DNA of 64,000 nt from Idiomarina seosinensis_A (GCF_044797955.1 NZ_CP085211.1:2294001-2358000); one strand, 5' to 3'. Counted from the stretch's first letter, positions 51,773 to 60,036 are shown. Made by a program: numbers and translations. The notes: generated from the letters alone by a model not told the origin.

Positions 51773-52474
51773 ATGGCTTCAAACATAAAAAATAGTGCGT
51801 TAGCAGCCCTCGTTCCTGTTGCTTTGATAATGATGAGCTTTTCTGGCAAAGCAGCCGCGGAAACCGCAACAGATGATGTGCAGGTCTATGCGGGTTTAAG
51901 TGCTGTTTTAAAAATAGAGTGTACAGATCTAAATTTTGGTGTGTGGCGAGTTCCACTGAGAGGAACGGACTATTCAGCTTCTGCATATGTAGAGCTTGAA
52001 GCTATGCGTTTTAATGCGGACGAAGATCGTTTCACTACTATATTGGATGTACCCAGATATTCCGATCTTATAGCGCTTACCAGTGAAAGTGCTGCACCGC
52101 AGGTTGCCGGGTGCATAGTAAGTGGCTCAGATGCAGTAGACGGCACCGAGGGAACTGTATCAATGCCAGGTGCCTACTTCGCTTCCGGAACCACTGTATT
52201 ACAAATTGTCGACTATATGACACCCATTACTTCAAAAGAGGAATATGTGTTCGGTGATATTGGTGTGCCTTCAAATCGCGATCAGACTATTCCAGTTACA
52301 GTAAAAATTTATGATGACTTGGATTATCGAAACCAAGTGATAAGAGGCGGTATAACTCGATTTGCGGTCGGCGGCCGCTTAACTTTGCGGACGTGGAATG
52401 AGCCTGGTGATTTCGGTGGCTACAAGTTAGCGAACCCAGTGGCAATTACTTTTGATGATAATGTTGGCGATTAA
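51773..52474 (+). CDS. Pilin-like secreted subunit 5
   Basis: 233 residues, the longest tandem paralogue. The signal peptide ends FSGKAAA, then ETATDDVQVYAGLSAVLKIE with Cys50, LNFGVWRVPLRG and the second Cys at 114. It has bulkier, charged inserts (FNADEDRFTTILDVPRYSDL) and the end RLTLRTWNEPGDFGGYK then PVAITFDD. Only 10 nt and no hairpin separate it from the chaperone gene, unlike subunits 1-4, so it probably moves with the assembly genes. It could be a low-copy adaptor. Confidence 0.8.
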   Translation: MASNIKNSALAALVPVALIMMSFSGKAAAETATDDVQVYAGLSAVLKIECTDLNFGVWRVPLRGTDYSASAYVELEAMRFNADEDRFTTILDVPRYSDLIALTSESAAPQVAGCIVSGSDAVDGTEGTVSMPGAYFASGTTVLQIVDYMTPITSKEEYVFGDIGVPSNRDQTIPVTVKIYDDLDYRNQVIRGGITRFAVGGRLTLRTWNEPGDFGGYKLANPVAITFDDNVGD

Positions 52475-52484
52475 GGCATGGGTT

Positions 52485-53297
52485 ATGAGTAAAGTACGAA
52501 AAGTAAAAAAAGTGCGATTAAATCTTTTACCTGCTTGTATTGGAATGTTTTTTGCGATGCTGCCTGTTGCCGCTCAGGCGCAGCAATCGGGCGTTTCGGT
52601 AGCGCTTTCCGATAATCTGATCGTATTAGAACAGCGCAGCCGTTCAGGGACGATTGAGTTGGTTAATTTGGCCTCGGATCCAACTGAGTTTCGGATCTCG
52701 ATTTTGGGTGTTACAGATTCAGAAGTTGACGGTAGTGATTTGATTCGCTGGGCACCCCAGCGAGCCTTGGCGCCGGCAAATAGAACCTTGCCGTTTCGGG
52801 TATCCGCGCGGCCACCAGGCGATTTGCCTGCAGGAGAGTATCTGATCCGTGTTGGGGTGACCGCTGAGGTGCAAGCTCCGCCGCCGATCCCACGTGACGA
52901 TGATGACACAGAAGAGCCGGAAGCTGCTATTGCGGTGGTGGTGCCGATTGTGCCCACGCTTCCGGTCACTGTGTATTACCGCCATGGCATTGAAACACCT
53001 ATGGTGGACGCGAAACCTTTGGTGGAAACGCCCGATGATGAAAAATTTATTGGCTATTTTCCTGTGGTCAAACAGCAACCGAATTACAGCTTTGTTGGTA
53101 CGGTTCAAGTGATTGAGAAAACCACCGGTACCTTAATTAACCGTGGCCGTTTACACCTTCGTCAAAGTACCGAACAGTCGAATGTGCGCATGCCCAGAGG
53201 TGAGCAAAACATGATCGAGAACGGCGTTTACTGCTTGCAAATTTGGGATCATTGGCCGGGTGAAGGCGCCCCTACCAAAGAAGTGTGCAGTGGCTAA
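52485..53297 (+). CDS. Periplasmic pilus-chaperone-like protein
   Basis: The start at ATG 52485 has AAGG upstream. About 270 residues. A signal peptide (to about AQAQQ, residue 34) is followed by an Ig-like domain with GTIELVNLASDPTEFRISIL and LAPANRTLPFRVSARPPGDL, the pattern of pilus chaperones. Strand F-like GEYLIRVGVTAEV leads to a Pro/Asp/Glu-rich loop (131-147) and a hydrophobic G-like strand (AIAVVVPIVPTLPVTVYYR). A second beta domain follows. Cys250 and Cys268 are near the C-terminus. Its end overlaps the usher start. Chaperone function is inferred from fold pattern and position. Confidence 0.72.
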   Translation: MSKVRKVKKVRLNLLPACIGMFFAMLPVAAQAQQSGVSVALSDNLIVLEQRSRSGTIELVNLASDPTEFRISILGVTDSEVDGSDLIRWAPQRALAPANRTLPFRVSARPPGDLPAGEYLIRVGVTAEVQAPPPIPRDDDDTEEPEAAIAVVVPIVPTLPVTVYYRHGIETPMVDAKPLVETPDDEKFIGYFPVVKQQPNYSFVGTVQVIEKTTGTLINRGRLHLRQSTEQSNVRMPRGEQNMIENGVYCLQIWDHWPGEGAPTKEVCSG

Positions 53298-56200
53298 TGT
53301 TAGTTCTCAAACCGTCGGTATTGCGATTTTCTTGTTGTGTGCGGCAGTTTCGGTTGCAGCGCATGCCAGCACTGGGGGAAAGCTAGAGAGCGAGCTAAAA
53401 ACTGTCGAGCATGCAGCGACAAGTTGGTATTCCACCATTGCTGTGCTCGTGTTTAATGGCCGCGAAGCTGCCGACTATGTTGACATTGCAGTGGGTGATG
53501 ATGGCCGACTGTTAATACCGTTTGAAGAAATTATTCGGCTCGGTGAAGCGGAAGTGCATCGTCTTGGCGAGTCGGAATGGGAATTTAAAGTACCGAGTTT
53601 AGGATCCAGTCTATGGATAGACGTTGAGACTAAACGCATCCGCATCAACGGTGAAGATAGGACGCTTCCCGCTGATGCGATCGACGTGGTATTCGACACG
53701 CTGCTAATTGATAAGCAGTTACTTGAAGAAAGCTTTGGATTAGCGATGGACTACGATGAGTTAGGTATGTTGCTGACGGTTAACACAACTCGGCCGTGGC
53801 CGCTGGATTTGCGCTTAGCGCGTGAAATGCGCTGGCGTCGATTAGGTGTGGAAGCGCCGAAAGGTCCTCCAGCCGTTGTGTACGACATGCCCTACCTGGC
53901 GATGGGTGCTCCGCAAATCAACGTTGCAGCGAGTTACAGTGACTCGGCAACCGGCGCAGCGCGTCATGACTGGCGTTTACAAGGCGTGACAGAAGCATTG
54001 TATCTAACCAATAGATTTTCACTCAGCGGCGATTTTGACCAAGGCATTAGCGCGGCGCGTCTTACTTCAGGGCGCAGTGACCCCCGTGGCAACGTGTTTG
54101 GTGTCGACAGCTTATATGAAGTCAGTATCGGTGATGTGAACGGTTTTAGTGTGCCCTTGGCTCGAGGTCCGGGGAATGGCGTCGGGGTGGTTCTGCGCGG
54201 CACTCCGTTAACCGTGCCTGATGACTTTGATGTGACTGTGGTTACCGGCGAAGCACCGCTAGGCTGGGATGCTGAATTATACGTTGCAGGGCAATTGCTG
54301 GACTTTCAGCGCATTGATAACACGGGGCAATATCGATTTGAAGACATTCCACTCGATTTTGGCGGCAATGCCATTGTGGTGAAGCTCTATGGACCCACCG
54401 GTGAAGTGGAAACGATCGATCATTCTCAGCGCGTGGGTAGTCGCTTGGCGGTCGGGGATCTGCATTGGCAAGCACACGCGGCCAAGTCCCAGCAGCAGTT
54501 GTTTGATTTTACTGATAGAGAGCGCGACCAGCCTGACGCAATTGTGAGTAGTTTTCGTGGTGAGCTTGGTCTGACTAAAAACTTGTCTGCGGGTATTAAC
54601 TATGCGCGCGTTGCGGAAGTTGATGAGCAGCAAACAACCCATACTGGGGACTTCTTCGGAATCACGATGTCTCCGATGTTGGGTGATCGGGCGATTAACT
54701 TACAATACAGCGTACAAGATAGCGGCCGACAGGCTTATTCAGCGCGCTCGTCGATGCCAATTGGACCATTATCTGTCGGGCTTGGCTATGAGTATTACGA
54801 TGAGGGTTTCGGGGTGTTGCAAAATGAACTCGGCGACCGCATCGAACAGCGCTATAGTGCTCGTAGTGCGTTTCCTTTGACATTTTTAGGCCTAAAAAAT
54901 CAACGAGTTTCGCTGGCGTACGACGAGAGTCGTTACTTTGGTGGGCGTAGAATAGTCCGTAATCAAGTGGGTTTTGGTCATCGTTTGTTTGGTTTACAGA
55001 TGAGCCACACTGCCGACCTCGTAGCTCGCTATGGAAGTGCCGGCTCGACCGCTGCGAGAACAGGTGATTATCGCTTACTGACAAGTTACAGCCGTAACTT
55101 AATGTCGCTGCGAGGAGAGATGAATTATAGCCTCCAGCCCAATGTACAGTTCCGCAATGCCAGTGTTTCTGGTACTTACCGCATCAATGACTGGCAGACG
55201 GCGACTGTTGGTGCGAGCTTTGCGCGCGGTGGCAACACGGCTTTGTACGCTTCGTATGCACAGCAATTTGACAGCTTTAATGTCAGTGTCAGCGCGAGTC
55301 ACAGCGCTAATAGCTGGGGGGTTGGTTTGAATATTGCTACAAGCTTTGGTTATGTGCCAGGTTACGGCATTCGCATGCAACCCACCTTGAACTTAGAGCG
55401 TGGCATGGCGCTCGCGACAGCAACCGAGCAATTCGGTAGCCAGCCGGCAACGCCACTGGCTGGGTTGCAGATGATGGTTAATCAACGCAGCCATGAAAAC
55501 AGCTCAAACGACGATGGCTATTTGGTGGTAGACGAACTGGATATTCTTTATCCAGCGCAGTTAACAGTGAACAAAAGTTCGTTACCGGATCCTTTTTTGG
55601 TACCAGTGATCCCTAAGGTCGAAATTTGGCCGCGTCCTGGGCAATCGATCCGATTACCGATCGAGCTGGTTGAGTCAAGTTTGGTCAGTGGCGTCGCATA
55701 CATCGATTTTGGTGACCAGCGACAGGCTCCGCTGCGGAGGATGTTTGTTGAACTGTTAGATGAACAGGGGCGGGTGCACGCCGAGACCCTTACGATGGAT
55801 GATGGTTTCTTTGAGTTTGATAGTGCGTATCCAGGACAATGGTCGGTGCGCATGAAACCTGAGCAGTCACAATTACGCACACCGGTCACCACCGACGCAC
55901 GCGCATTTGAGATTGCCGAAGGGACGTTTGCAGTAAGCGATATGGATCTGCGTTTCGTTGTAGCGAGTGAAGCAGAGCTAACGGTGATAGAGCCGCGTGA
56001 AGCGCCGCCAGAACTGACTGTATTGTTCGCCTTTGACAGTGCCAATGTAGCACCGGAATATCAAGCTCAGCTAGCGACCATTGCCGATTATTTAGCACGC
56101 TACGACGGGGTGATTGCTATCGTCCACGGCCACACCGATTCACTTGGTGATGATGCTTACAATATAGAGCTATCACGTCGCCGTGCCTATGCCGTTCGTG

Positions 56201-56394
56201 ATGTGTTAGTTAAGGGTTATGGGGTGAGTAGTGAACGCGTAGAAGTGCTGTATTCCGGTAAGGAACAAGCTGTTGCTGATGGCGATTCTGACACTGCTGA
56301 TAGCCGCAACAGGAGGGTCGTGATCAGTATCGAGAGTGTCTATAGCTTCGAGGCCGCTCAGCGTACCATAGGCGCAAAAAGAGATGAAAAATAA
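53290..56394 (+). CDS. Usher-like outer-membrane protein fused to a C-terminal OmpA domain
   Basis: GTG 53290 is favoured because a signal peptide (MANVSSQTVGIAIFLLCAAV...HAS) follows directly; GTG 53260 adds ten residues. About 1034 residues. An N-terminal domain to about 165, then a beta-rich region with DMPYLAMGAPQINVAASYSD and GWDAELYVAGQLLDFQRIDN near 327, RYRFEDIPLDFGGNAIVVKLYG-type usher pattern, many barrel-like strands, beta-sandwich domains (about 760-890), and an OmpA domain (908-1014) with FAFDSANV, GHTDSLGDDAYNIELSRRRA and NRRVVIS. It would export subunits across the outer membrane and bind peptidoglycan. It overlaps both neighbours. Confidence 0.78.
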   Translation: MANVSSQTVGIAIFLLCAAVSVAAHASTGGKLESELKTVEHAATSWYSTIAVLVFNGREAADYVDIAVGDDGRLLIPFEEIIRLGEAEVHRLGESEWEFKVPSLGSSLWIDVETKRIRINGEDRTLPADAIDVVFDTLLIDKQLLEESFGLAMDYDELGMLLTVNTTRPWPLDLRLAREMRWRRLGVEAPKGPPAVVYDMPYLAMGAPQINVAASYSDSATGAARHDWRLQGVTEALYLTNRFSLSGDFDQGISAARLTSGRSDPRGNVFGVDSLYEVSIGDVNGFSVPLARGPGNGVGVVLRGTPLTVPDDFDVTVVTGEAPLGWDAELYVAGQLLDFQRIDNTGQYRFEDIPLDFGGNAIVVKLYGPTGEVETIDHSQRVGSRLAVGDLHWQAHAAKSQQQLFDFTDRERDQPDAIVSSFRGELGLTKNLSAGINYARVAEVDEQQTTHTGDFFGITMSPMLGDRAINLQYSVQDSGRQAYSARSSMPIGPLSVGLGYEYYDEGFGVLQNELGDRIEQRYSARSAFPLTFLGLKNQRVSLAYDESRYFGGRRIVRNQVGFGHRLFGLQMSHTADLVARYGSAGSTAARTGDYRLLTSYSRNLMSLRGEMNYSLQPNVQFRNASVSGTYRINDWQTATVGASFARGGNTALYASYAQQFDSFNVSVSASHSANSWGVGLNIATSFGYVPGYGIRMQPTLNLERGMALATATEQFGSQPATPLAGLQMMVNQRSHENSSNDDGYLVVDELDILYPAQLTVNKSSLPDPFLVPVIPKVEIWPRPGQSIRLPIELVESSLVSGVAYIDFGDQRQAPLRRMFVELLDEQGRVHAETLTMDDGFFEFDSAYPGQWSVRMKPEQSQLRTPVTTDARAFEIAEGTFAVSDMDLRFVVASEAELTVIEPREAPPELTVLFAFDSANVAPEYQAQLATIADYLARYDGVIAIVHGHTDSLGDDAYNIELSRRRAYAVRDVLVKGYGVSSERVEVLYSGKEQAVADGDSDTADSRNRRVVISIESVYSFEAAQRTIGAKRDEK

Positions 56395-56953
56395 GCAACT
56401 AGGTCGCTTTATCTGTTTGGTATTGAGCCTAATGGCTTATGTTAATGCACCGACGATAGCAAAGCCGTTACCGATCGTTCATACTCTTTGTCCTGAGATT
56501 ACGACTGAGGTGGTTCACCCAATGCAATTAGGGAGCTTGCAATTGCGCTCAGGAGATACTGGCTGGGTTTATTTAGATGGTGCTGGTGAATTATTTGTGT
56601 CATCGAATATTAGTAAGAACCCGACGTTTCCAGCTTCCAATGGTTTGATTCGTTTGCGGGGGCCAGCACAGCATCGTATTCATCTTGAATTAGCGTATGC
56701 TACGGACAACCTAAGCGCAGAGAACGATAAGTTTTTGCAAGTAAATAGCATTCGATTATTTGCCAGTCAGACTACAGAAGTGCGGCACGTTGTGAATGAT
56801 CAGTATGAAGTGGTCTTACCGGCCTCGCCGAACAGCGATGCTATAGAAATTGAATTACAGCTAGGTTTAGAGGCGCAGGTGAGGACAACGAACGTGCCGC
56901 AAAAGTTAACAACTTCGGTTCAGCTGCGTTGTTTAAGCGTGGCAGAGAGGTAA
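56384..56953 (+). CDS. Minor secreted subunit, putative tip or anchor
   Basis: 189 residues, overlapping the usher gene by 11 bp. The signal peptide ends near APTIAK. The mature protein has Cys36 and Cys183, far apart, and reads VHTLCPEITTEVVHPMQLGS, LRLRGPAQHRIHLELAYATD-like beta strands. It lacks the VYAGL and FGVWRVP motifs of the major subunits. Its place after the usher matches the tip-subunit position of alpha-class operons such as cooBACD. The role is inferred. Confidence 0.62.
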   Translation: MKNKQLGRFICLVLSLMAYVNAPTIAKPLPIVHTLCPEITTEVVHPMQLGSLQLRSGDTGWVYLDGAGELFVSSNISKNPTFPASNGLIRLRGPAQHRIHLELAYATDNLSAENDKFLQVNSIRLFASQTTEVRHVVNDQYEVVLPASPNSDAIEIELQLGLEAQVRTTNVPQKLTTSVQLRCLSVAER

Positions 56954-56956
56954 AAA

Positions 56957-57604
56957 ATGAGAATAACAACAATACGGTCACGAAACTGGCTTGCATTCTT
57001 TGCTGCAGCGACGCTGTTATCTAATGCTGCACTAGCGGAAGAAGCCACCACAGACATTTCTGTCTATGCAGGTTTAGAGCCGGTGATGCAATTGAACTGC
57101 AGTTCTTTGAACTTTGGTGTATATCAAATTGCGCGTGGCGACCGTGGCATTGGCAGCAACAAGACTACGATACAAATGGCCACTGGTAGCAATCGTGATA
57201 CCGGCGAGCTAGAGGCAAGGATCTCATTCATTAATCAAGGGCAAGATCAGATCGCCCTATCCGATAAACCCGAATATGATCCGCCGCAATTTGCAGTTTG
57301 TTTAGTGACCGGTTCACGAGTGAAAAGTGGTTCGTTGACAATTGCTCGTGAATCTGGATTTGGCTCTGTCAGTTTTGCTGGTGTTGCAAGCAATCAATTT
57401 GCTTTGTCACTGGGTAACCCAAAGACTGCAGCAACTGGCATCCTTGGTTATTTCACAGTGCCGACTTCTGTGCAGACCGATGCCAACGGTGAAGCGGAAT
57501 TTCAGGTGGTCGGCGAGCTTGATATTCCTAATAATCTGGTTGCCGACAATTACGGCTCGTACAAAGCTGAGCCTTTAACGATTACAGTTTCAGATGGCTT
57601 ATAG
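56957..57604 (+). CDS. Pilin-like secreted subunit 6
   Basis: 215 residues starting 3 bp after the minor subunit. The signal peptide ends SNAALA, then EEATTDISVYAGLEPVMQLN with Cys48, LNFGVYQIARGDRG and second Cys at 115. The end GELDIPNNLVADNYGSYKAE then ITVSDGL is the family ending. It is clearly paralogous to subunits 1-5 but sits downstream of the machinery. It may be a terminator, base or alternative subunit. Confidence 0.78.
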   Translation: MRITTIRSRNWLAFFAAATLLSNAALAEEATTDISVYAGLEPVMQLNCSSLNFGVYQIARGDRGIGSNKTTIQMATGSNRDTGELEARISFINQGQDQIALSDKPEYDPPQFAVCLVTGSRVKSGSLTIARESGFGSVSFAGVASNQFALSLGNPKTAATGILGYFTVPTSVQTDANGEAEFQVVGELDIPNNLVADNYGSYKAEPLTITVSDGL

Positions 57605-57961
57605 CCAGATGCCTAGCTTTTTTTCAACCAAGTTGTCCAGGTGGACTTCCCAGACTTCAGCTAGAATTTTATAGAAGTTTTAGTCATTAAAACTTGCATA
57701 CAACTATCTCTATGCAAGTTTCTGGACGTTAACGCACTCGTGTCTAGATCATGCTGCAAGTCGTTTAAAGTCTCCTATTGCGTATTCTGCCCAAATCTGA
57801 ACACCCATACTGGTTTTAAATGAACAGCAATTCCAGCCTAAAGTGAACACTTTTGAGGTCATTTCCGGAATTGGTGTTCACATAATTCCAGAATGACTTT
57901 CCCGCGTTGATAATAACCACTGGTAACCTGTCAGCTTCCTTCCAAAGAAGCAGACTCGGTT
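57605..57961. other. 357-nt gap with insertion-sequence debris
   Basis: No intact gene. Just after subunit 6 there is a run of seven T (57614-57628 region) without a good stem. At 57901-57930 a minus-strand segment reads VTSGYYQRG, a second copy of the IS3-type relic found at 48383-48412. Between 57840 and 57900 the sequence GTGAACACTTTTGAGGTCAT resembles an IS21-type end ahead of the istA fragment at 57962. Confidence 0.55.
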
Positions 57962-58246
57962 ATGTCTAGAAAGAGAATATCAATGCGCAAACTTCGTGAA
58001 ATTTTACGGTTGCGTCTGCATGCCGGGTTATCTATCCGGCAAGTACGAAACAGCCTAAGGATAAGCATCGGCGCCATCCAGAAAATCAGTACATTGGCAG
58101 AGCAAACCGATATCAACTGGGAGCAGGTCTGCCAGATGAATGATACGGAATTAGCCCGGCATTTTTATCCCAAAGCTGACACCCTGAATCAAACTTTTAT
58201 CAACAAACCCAACAATCATCAAACTCAATATTACTCCCATCGATAA
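57962..58246 (+). pseudogene. Truncated IS21-family istA (N-terminal fragment)
   Basis: 94 residues. MSRKRISMRKLREILRLRLH followed by AGLSIRQVRNSLRISIGAIQ is the helix-turn-helix N-terminus of IstA-type transposases of the IS408/IS1162 kind. The frame ends after about 70 related residues with an unrelated Asn/Gln-rich tail, and no DDE catalytic part follows. It differs from the two other IS21-type elements in this region. Confidence 0.8.
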
Positions 58247-58339
58247 GAAAGGTAGATACTCATAAATAGCTTGGCTGAAGCTCATTTTTTGCAGAGATTT
58301 TTTTACGGCAAAAGATAGTTCTCTAAAAACATGTTAACC

Positions 58340-59419
58340 CTACCACTCATAGCGTTGTTTTAATTCGTTACAAAAGTTCTGCGGCAAAAACTTTTTATGC
58401 TGTAATTGACCAACTACGATTCCTGACGCTATACCGATAGCGTCAGCAAACCCACGTATATCATCGGCATAAAAGTTACGAGTTTTCACAAAGGCATTGA
58501 ACTCAGCTCGCGGTATAAGCATTTCTTCGGCAAATTTATCCGCTTCTTCCTCTTTTTTGCAATCCAGTCCGTTGGTTCCTTCCAGAAACATTTCCTTTTT
58601 ACCATGAAGTAAAATGTGACCGGCTTCATGAAAAAACGTGAACCAAAGGTGATCATTTGATTTATATCGTAAGCTCAACTGAATCAATGCTTTATCTTTT
58701 GTTAGCCAACGTGTAGCACCACTCACGCTCGTTTTCGGTAATGCGGGCACAAAAACTACAGCAACACCAAAATTTGCACATCTTTGTTGTAATTCAGGAA
58801 CGAAGTTTTCTGGTGTCTTAGTTGTTAACTCCCGAAGGTCGGAAAGTAGTGCCTTAAAACCAGGTTTATCAAACTTATTACATTGAATCTTATGGCTTTC
58901 TAGCTCGCCTTTCCGTAACCAAGCCGATACGGCTTCAGGAAACACCTCATGCTTTTGATGCTGTCGATATGCAACCGCTAAATTTGGCCAGATATCATCC
59001 CATTGAGCCACGCTAGCAATACCGAAGAACTTAAGTACGCGGTCTAGTACCGCCATCTTATCCTTCGGCTTTTCTATCCAACCACGCTTTGCCATTTCAT
59101 TCACAGGAACACGCTTAAGCCATTCCAAGTCGCGTTCTAGCTGTTTTTGCTCAGATTTTCGGGCTAATATTTCTCGATATTGAGATTCTAGGTTCAACCA
59201 ATAATCAACAGGCATACCCAACACTCGCTCGAGCTTAATTGCTGTTTGCGGTGTTATCGCTGAATCCCCTCTGATAATTGAAATTAAATGCTTAGAGGTA
59301 ATGCCTGTCCGATCAGAGAGCTCTTTTTGGCTCATCGCACGAAGATCTAACTCATATCCCAGAATCTCGCCCGGAGGCACCGCATAATCAGGGTGAAACT
59401 CATTTTTTACTTTAACCAT
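58340..59419 (-). CDS. HigA-type antitoxin fused to ImmA/IrrE metallopeptidase domain
   Basis: The start at ATG 59419 follows GGAGGATACTC. About 359 residues: an XRE helix-turn-helix (MSQKELSDRTGITSKHLISI) with PPGEILGYEL of the HigA type at residues 10-75, then a C-terminal ImmA/IrrE domain with the HExxH motif FFHEAGHILLH near 270. It overlaps the toxin gene by 8 bp. The antitoxin should bind the toxin and the palindromic operator upstream; the peptidase-like domain may act as a sensor or in turnover. Confidence 0.88.
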   Translation of the reverse strand: MVKVKNEFHPDYAVPPGEILGYELDLRAMSQKELSDRTGITSKHLISIIRGDSAITPQTAIKLERVLGMPVDYWLNLESQYREILARKSEQKQLERDLEWLKRVPVNEMAKRGWIEKPKDKMAVLDRVLKFFGIASVAQWDDIWPNLAVAYRQHQKHEVFPEAVSAWLRKGELESHKIQCNKFDKPGFKALLSDLRELTTKTPENFVPELQQRCANFGVAVVFVPALPKTSVSGATRWLTKDKALIQLSLRYKSNDHLWFTFFHEAGHILLHGKKEMFLEGTNGLDCKKEEEADKFAEEMLIPRAEFNAFVKTRNFYADDIRGFADAIGIASGIVVGQLQHKKFLPQNFCNELKQRYEW

Positions 59420-59756
59420 GAGTATCCTCCACTCCCAGTATTTTAATTGCTGTAACGCCACCCCAATCTAGTCCGCCATCAGGCAAAGTTGGTAGTGGAT
59501 CGTTGATAGGTTCAAATAACAATCGATATGGACCATCGAGATCTATCGAAATAGTTCCTTTTCTATTGCCAGTTAGCTCATGACATCGATTAGGCGGGCT
59601 ATATGGCGGAGCAAATATACCTAAGTTAGGCGCAGCCGATAGCGACACCATCACCCGTCGAAGATGTTTGCTCCGATTGCTTCCGTAGGCCTTCTGCATC
59701 TCTTTATCTTTGCTGAGCTGCTTCTCGAGTTTTCTCGATTTGAATTGTATGTCCAT
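59412..59756 (-). CDS. HigB/RelE-type toxin
   Basis: 114 residues. MDIQFKSRKLEKQLSKDKEM begins the RelE-fold helix pair, and CHELTGNRKGTISIDLDGPY then RLLFEP matches the HigB core (HxLxGxRxGxxxIxxxxxxRLxF). It probably cleaves mRNA on the ribosome. It is upstream of, and overlaps, the antitoxin gene, the usual higBA order. The palindrome at 59766-59782 lies 10 bp before its ATG. Confidence 0.85.
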   Translation of the reverse strand: MDIQFKSRKLEKQLSKDKEMQKAYGSNRSKHLRRVMVSLSAAPNLGIFAPPYSPPNRCHELTGNRKGTISIDLDGPYRLLFEPINDPLPTLPDGGLDWGGVTAIKILGVEDTHG

Positions 59757-59765
59757 ATTTTTTTA

Positions 59766-59782
59766 TTAACCTATTAGGTTAA
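59766..59782. promoter_or_regulatory. 17-bp palindromic operator of the toxin-antitoxin pair
   Basis: TTAACCTATTAGGTTAA is a perfect inverted repeat, 8 + 1 + 8. It sits between the toxin ATG and AT-rich promoter-like sequence (minus strand ATTATGATTAAAAT), ideal for autorepression by the helix-turn-helix antitoxin. Confidence 0.8.
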
Positions 59783-59817
59783 CTATTTTAATCATAATTA
59801 GTTTAAAAGCAAGCTTC

Positions 59818-60036
59818 TTAATTAAGCCCCACCCAAACCAGCGGCTCAATCACATCAGCAACCTTCTGATGCGCTTGCCGCCGCTCCTCATAGTAGTCAT
59901 ACCGGTCATAAATACCTTCTACGCCCTTCAGGCTATGGTTTATAGCTCGTTCGCCAACTGCGCTACTGAAGCCTAAAGCAGATACCTGGCTTCGGAAGGT
60001 TCGCCGAAGATCGTGCACAGTAAAGAACCAGGAATA
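59818..60036 (-). pseudogene. P4-type tyrosine integrase, C-terminal fragment
   Basis: The minus-strand frame reads FTVHDLRRTFRSQVSALGFS then GERAINHSLKGVEGIYDRYD, holding the catalytic Arg of HxLRRT, the HxxxG-like NHSLKG and the nucleophile Tyr. The protein ends VIEPLVWVGLN. It is cut at 60036 by the IS21-family insertion, so only the last third remains. The missing part is at 62007-62257 with an internal deletion. Confidence 0.88.

Noticed and set aside
48701..57604. Archaic Csu-type (spore coat U) pilus
   Set aside because: The subunits lack the SCPU pattern and the C-terminal OmpA usher does not fit; alpha-class features match better, though only by motif.
57605..57640. T-run after subunit 6 as a terminator
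   Set aside because: Seven T are present, but the nearest stem (TGGCT/AGCCA around the stop codon) is not adjacent to them; too weak to call.
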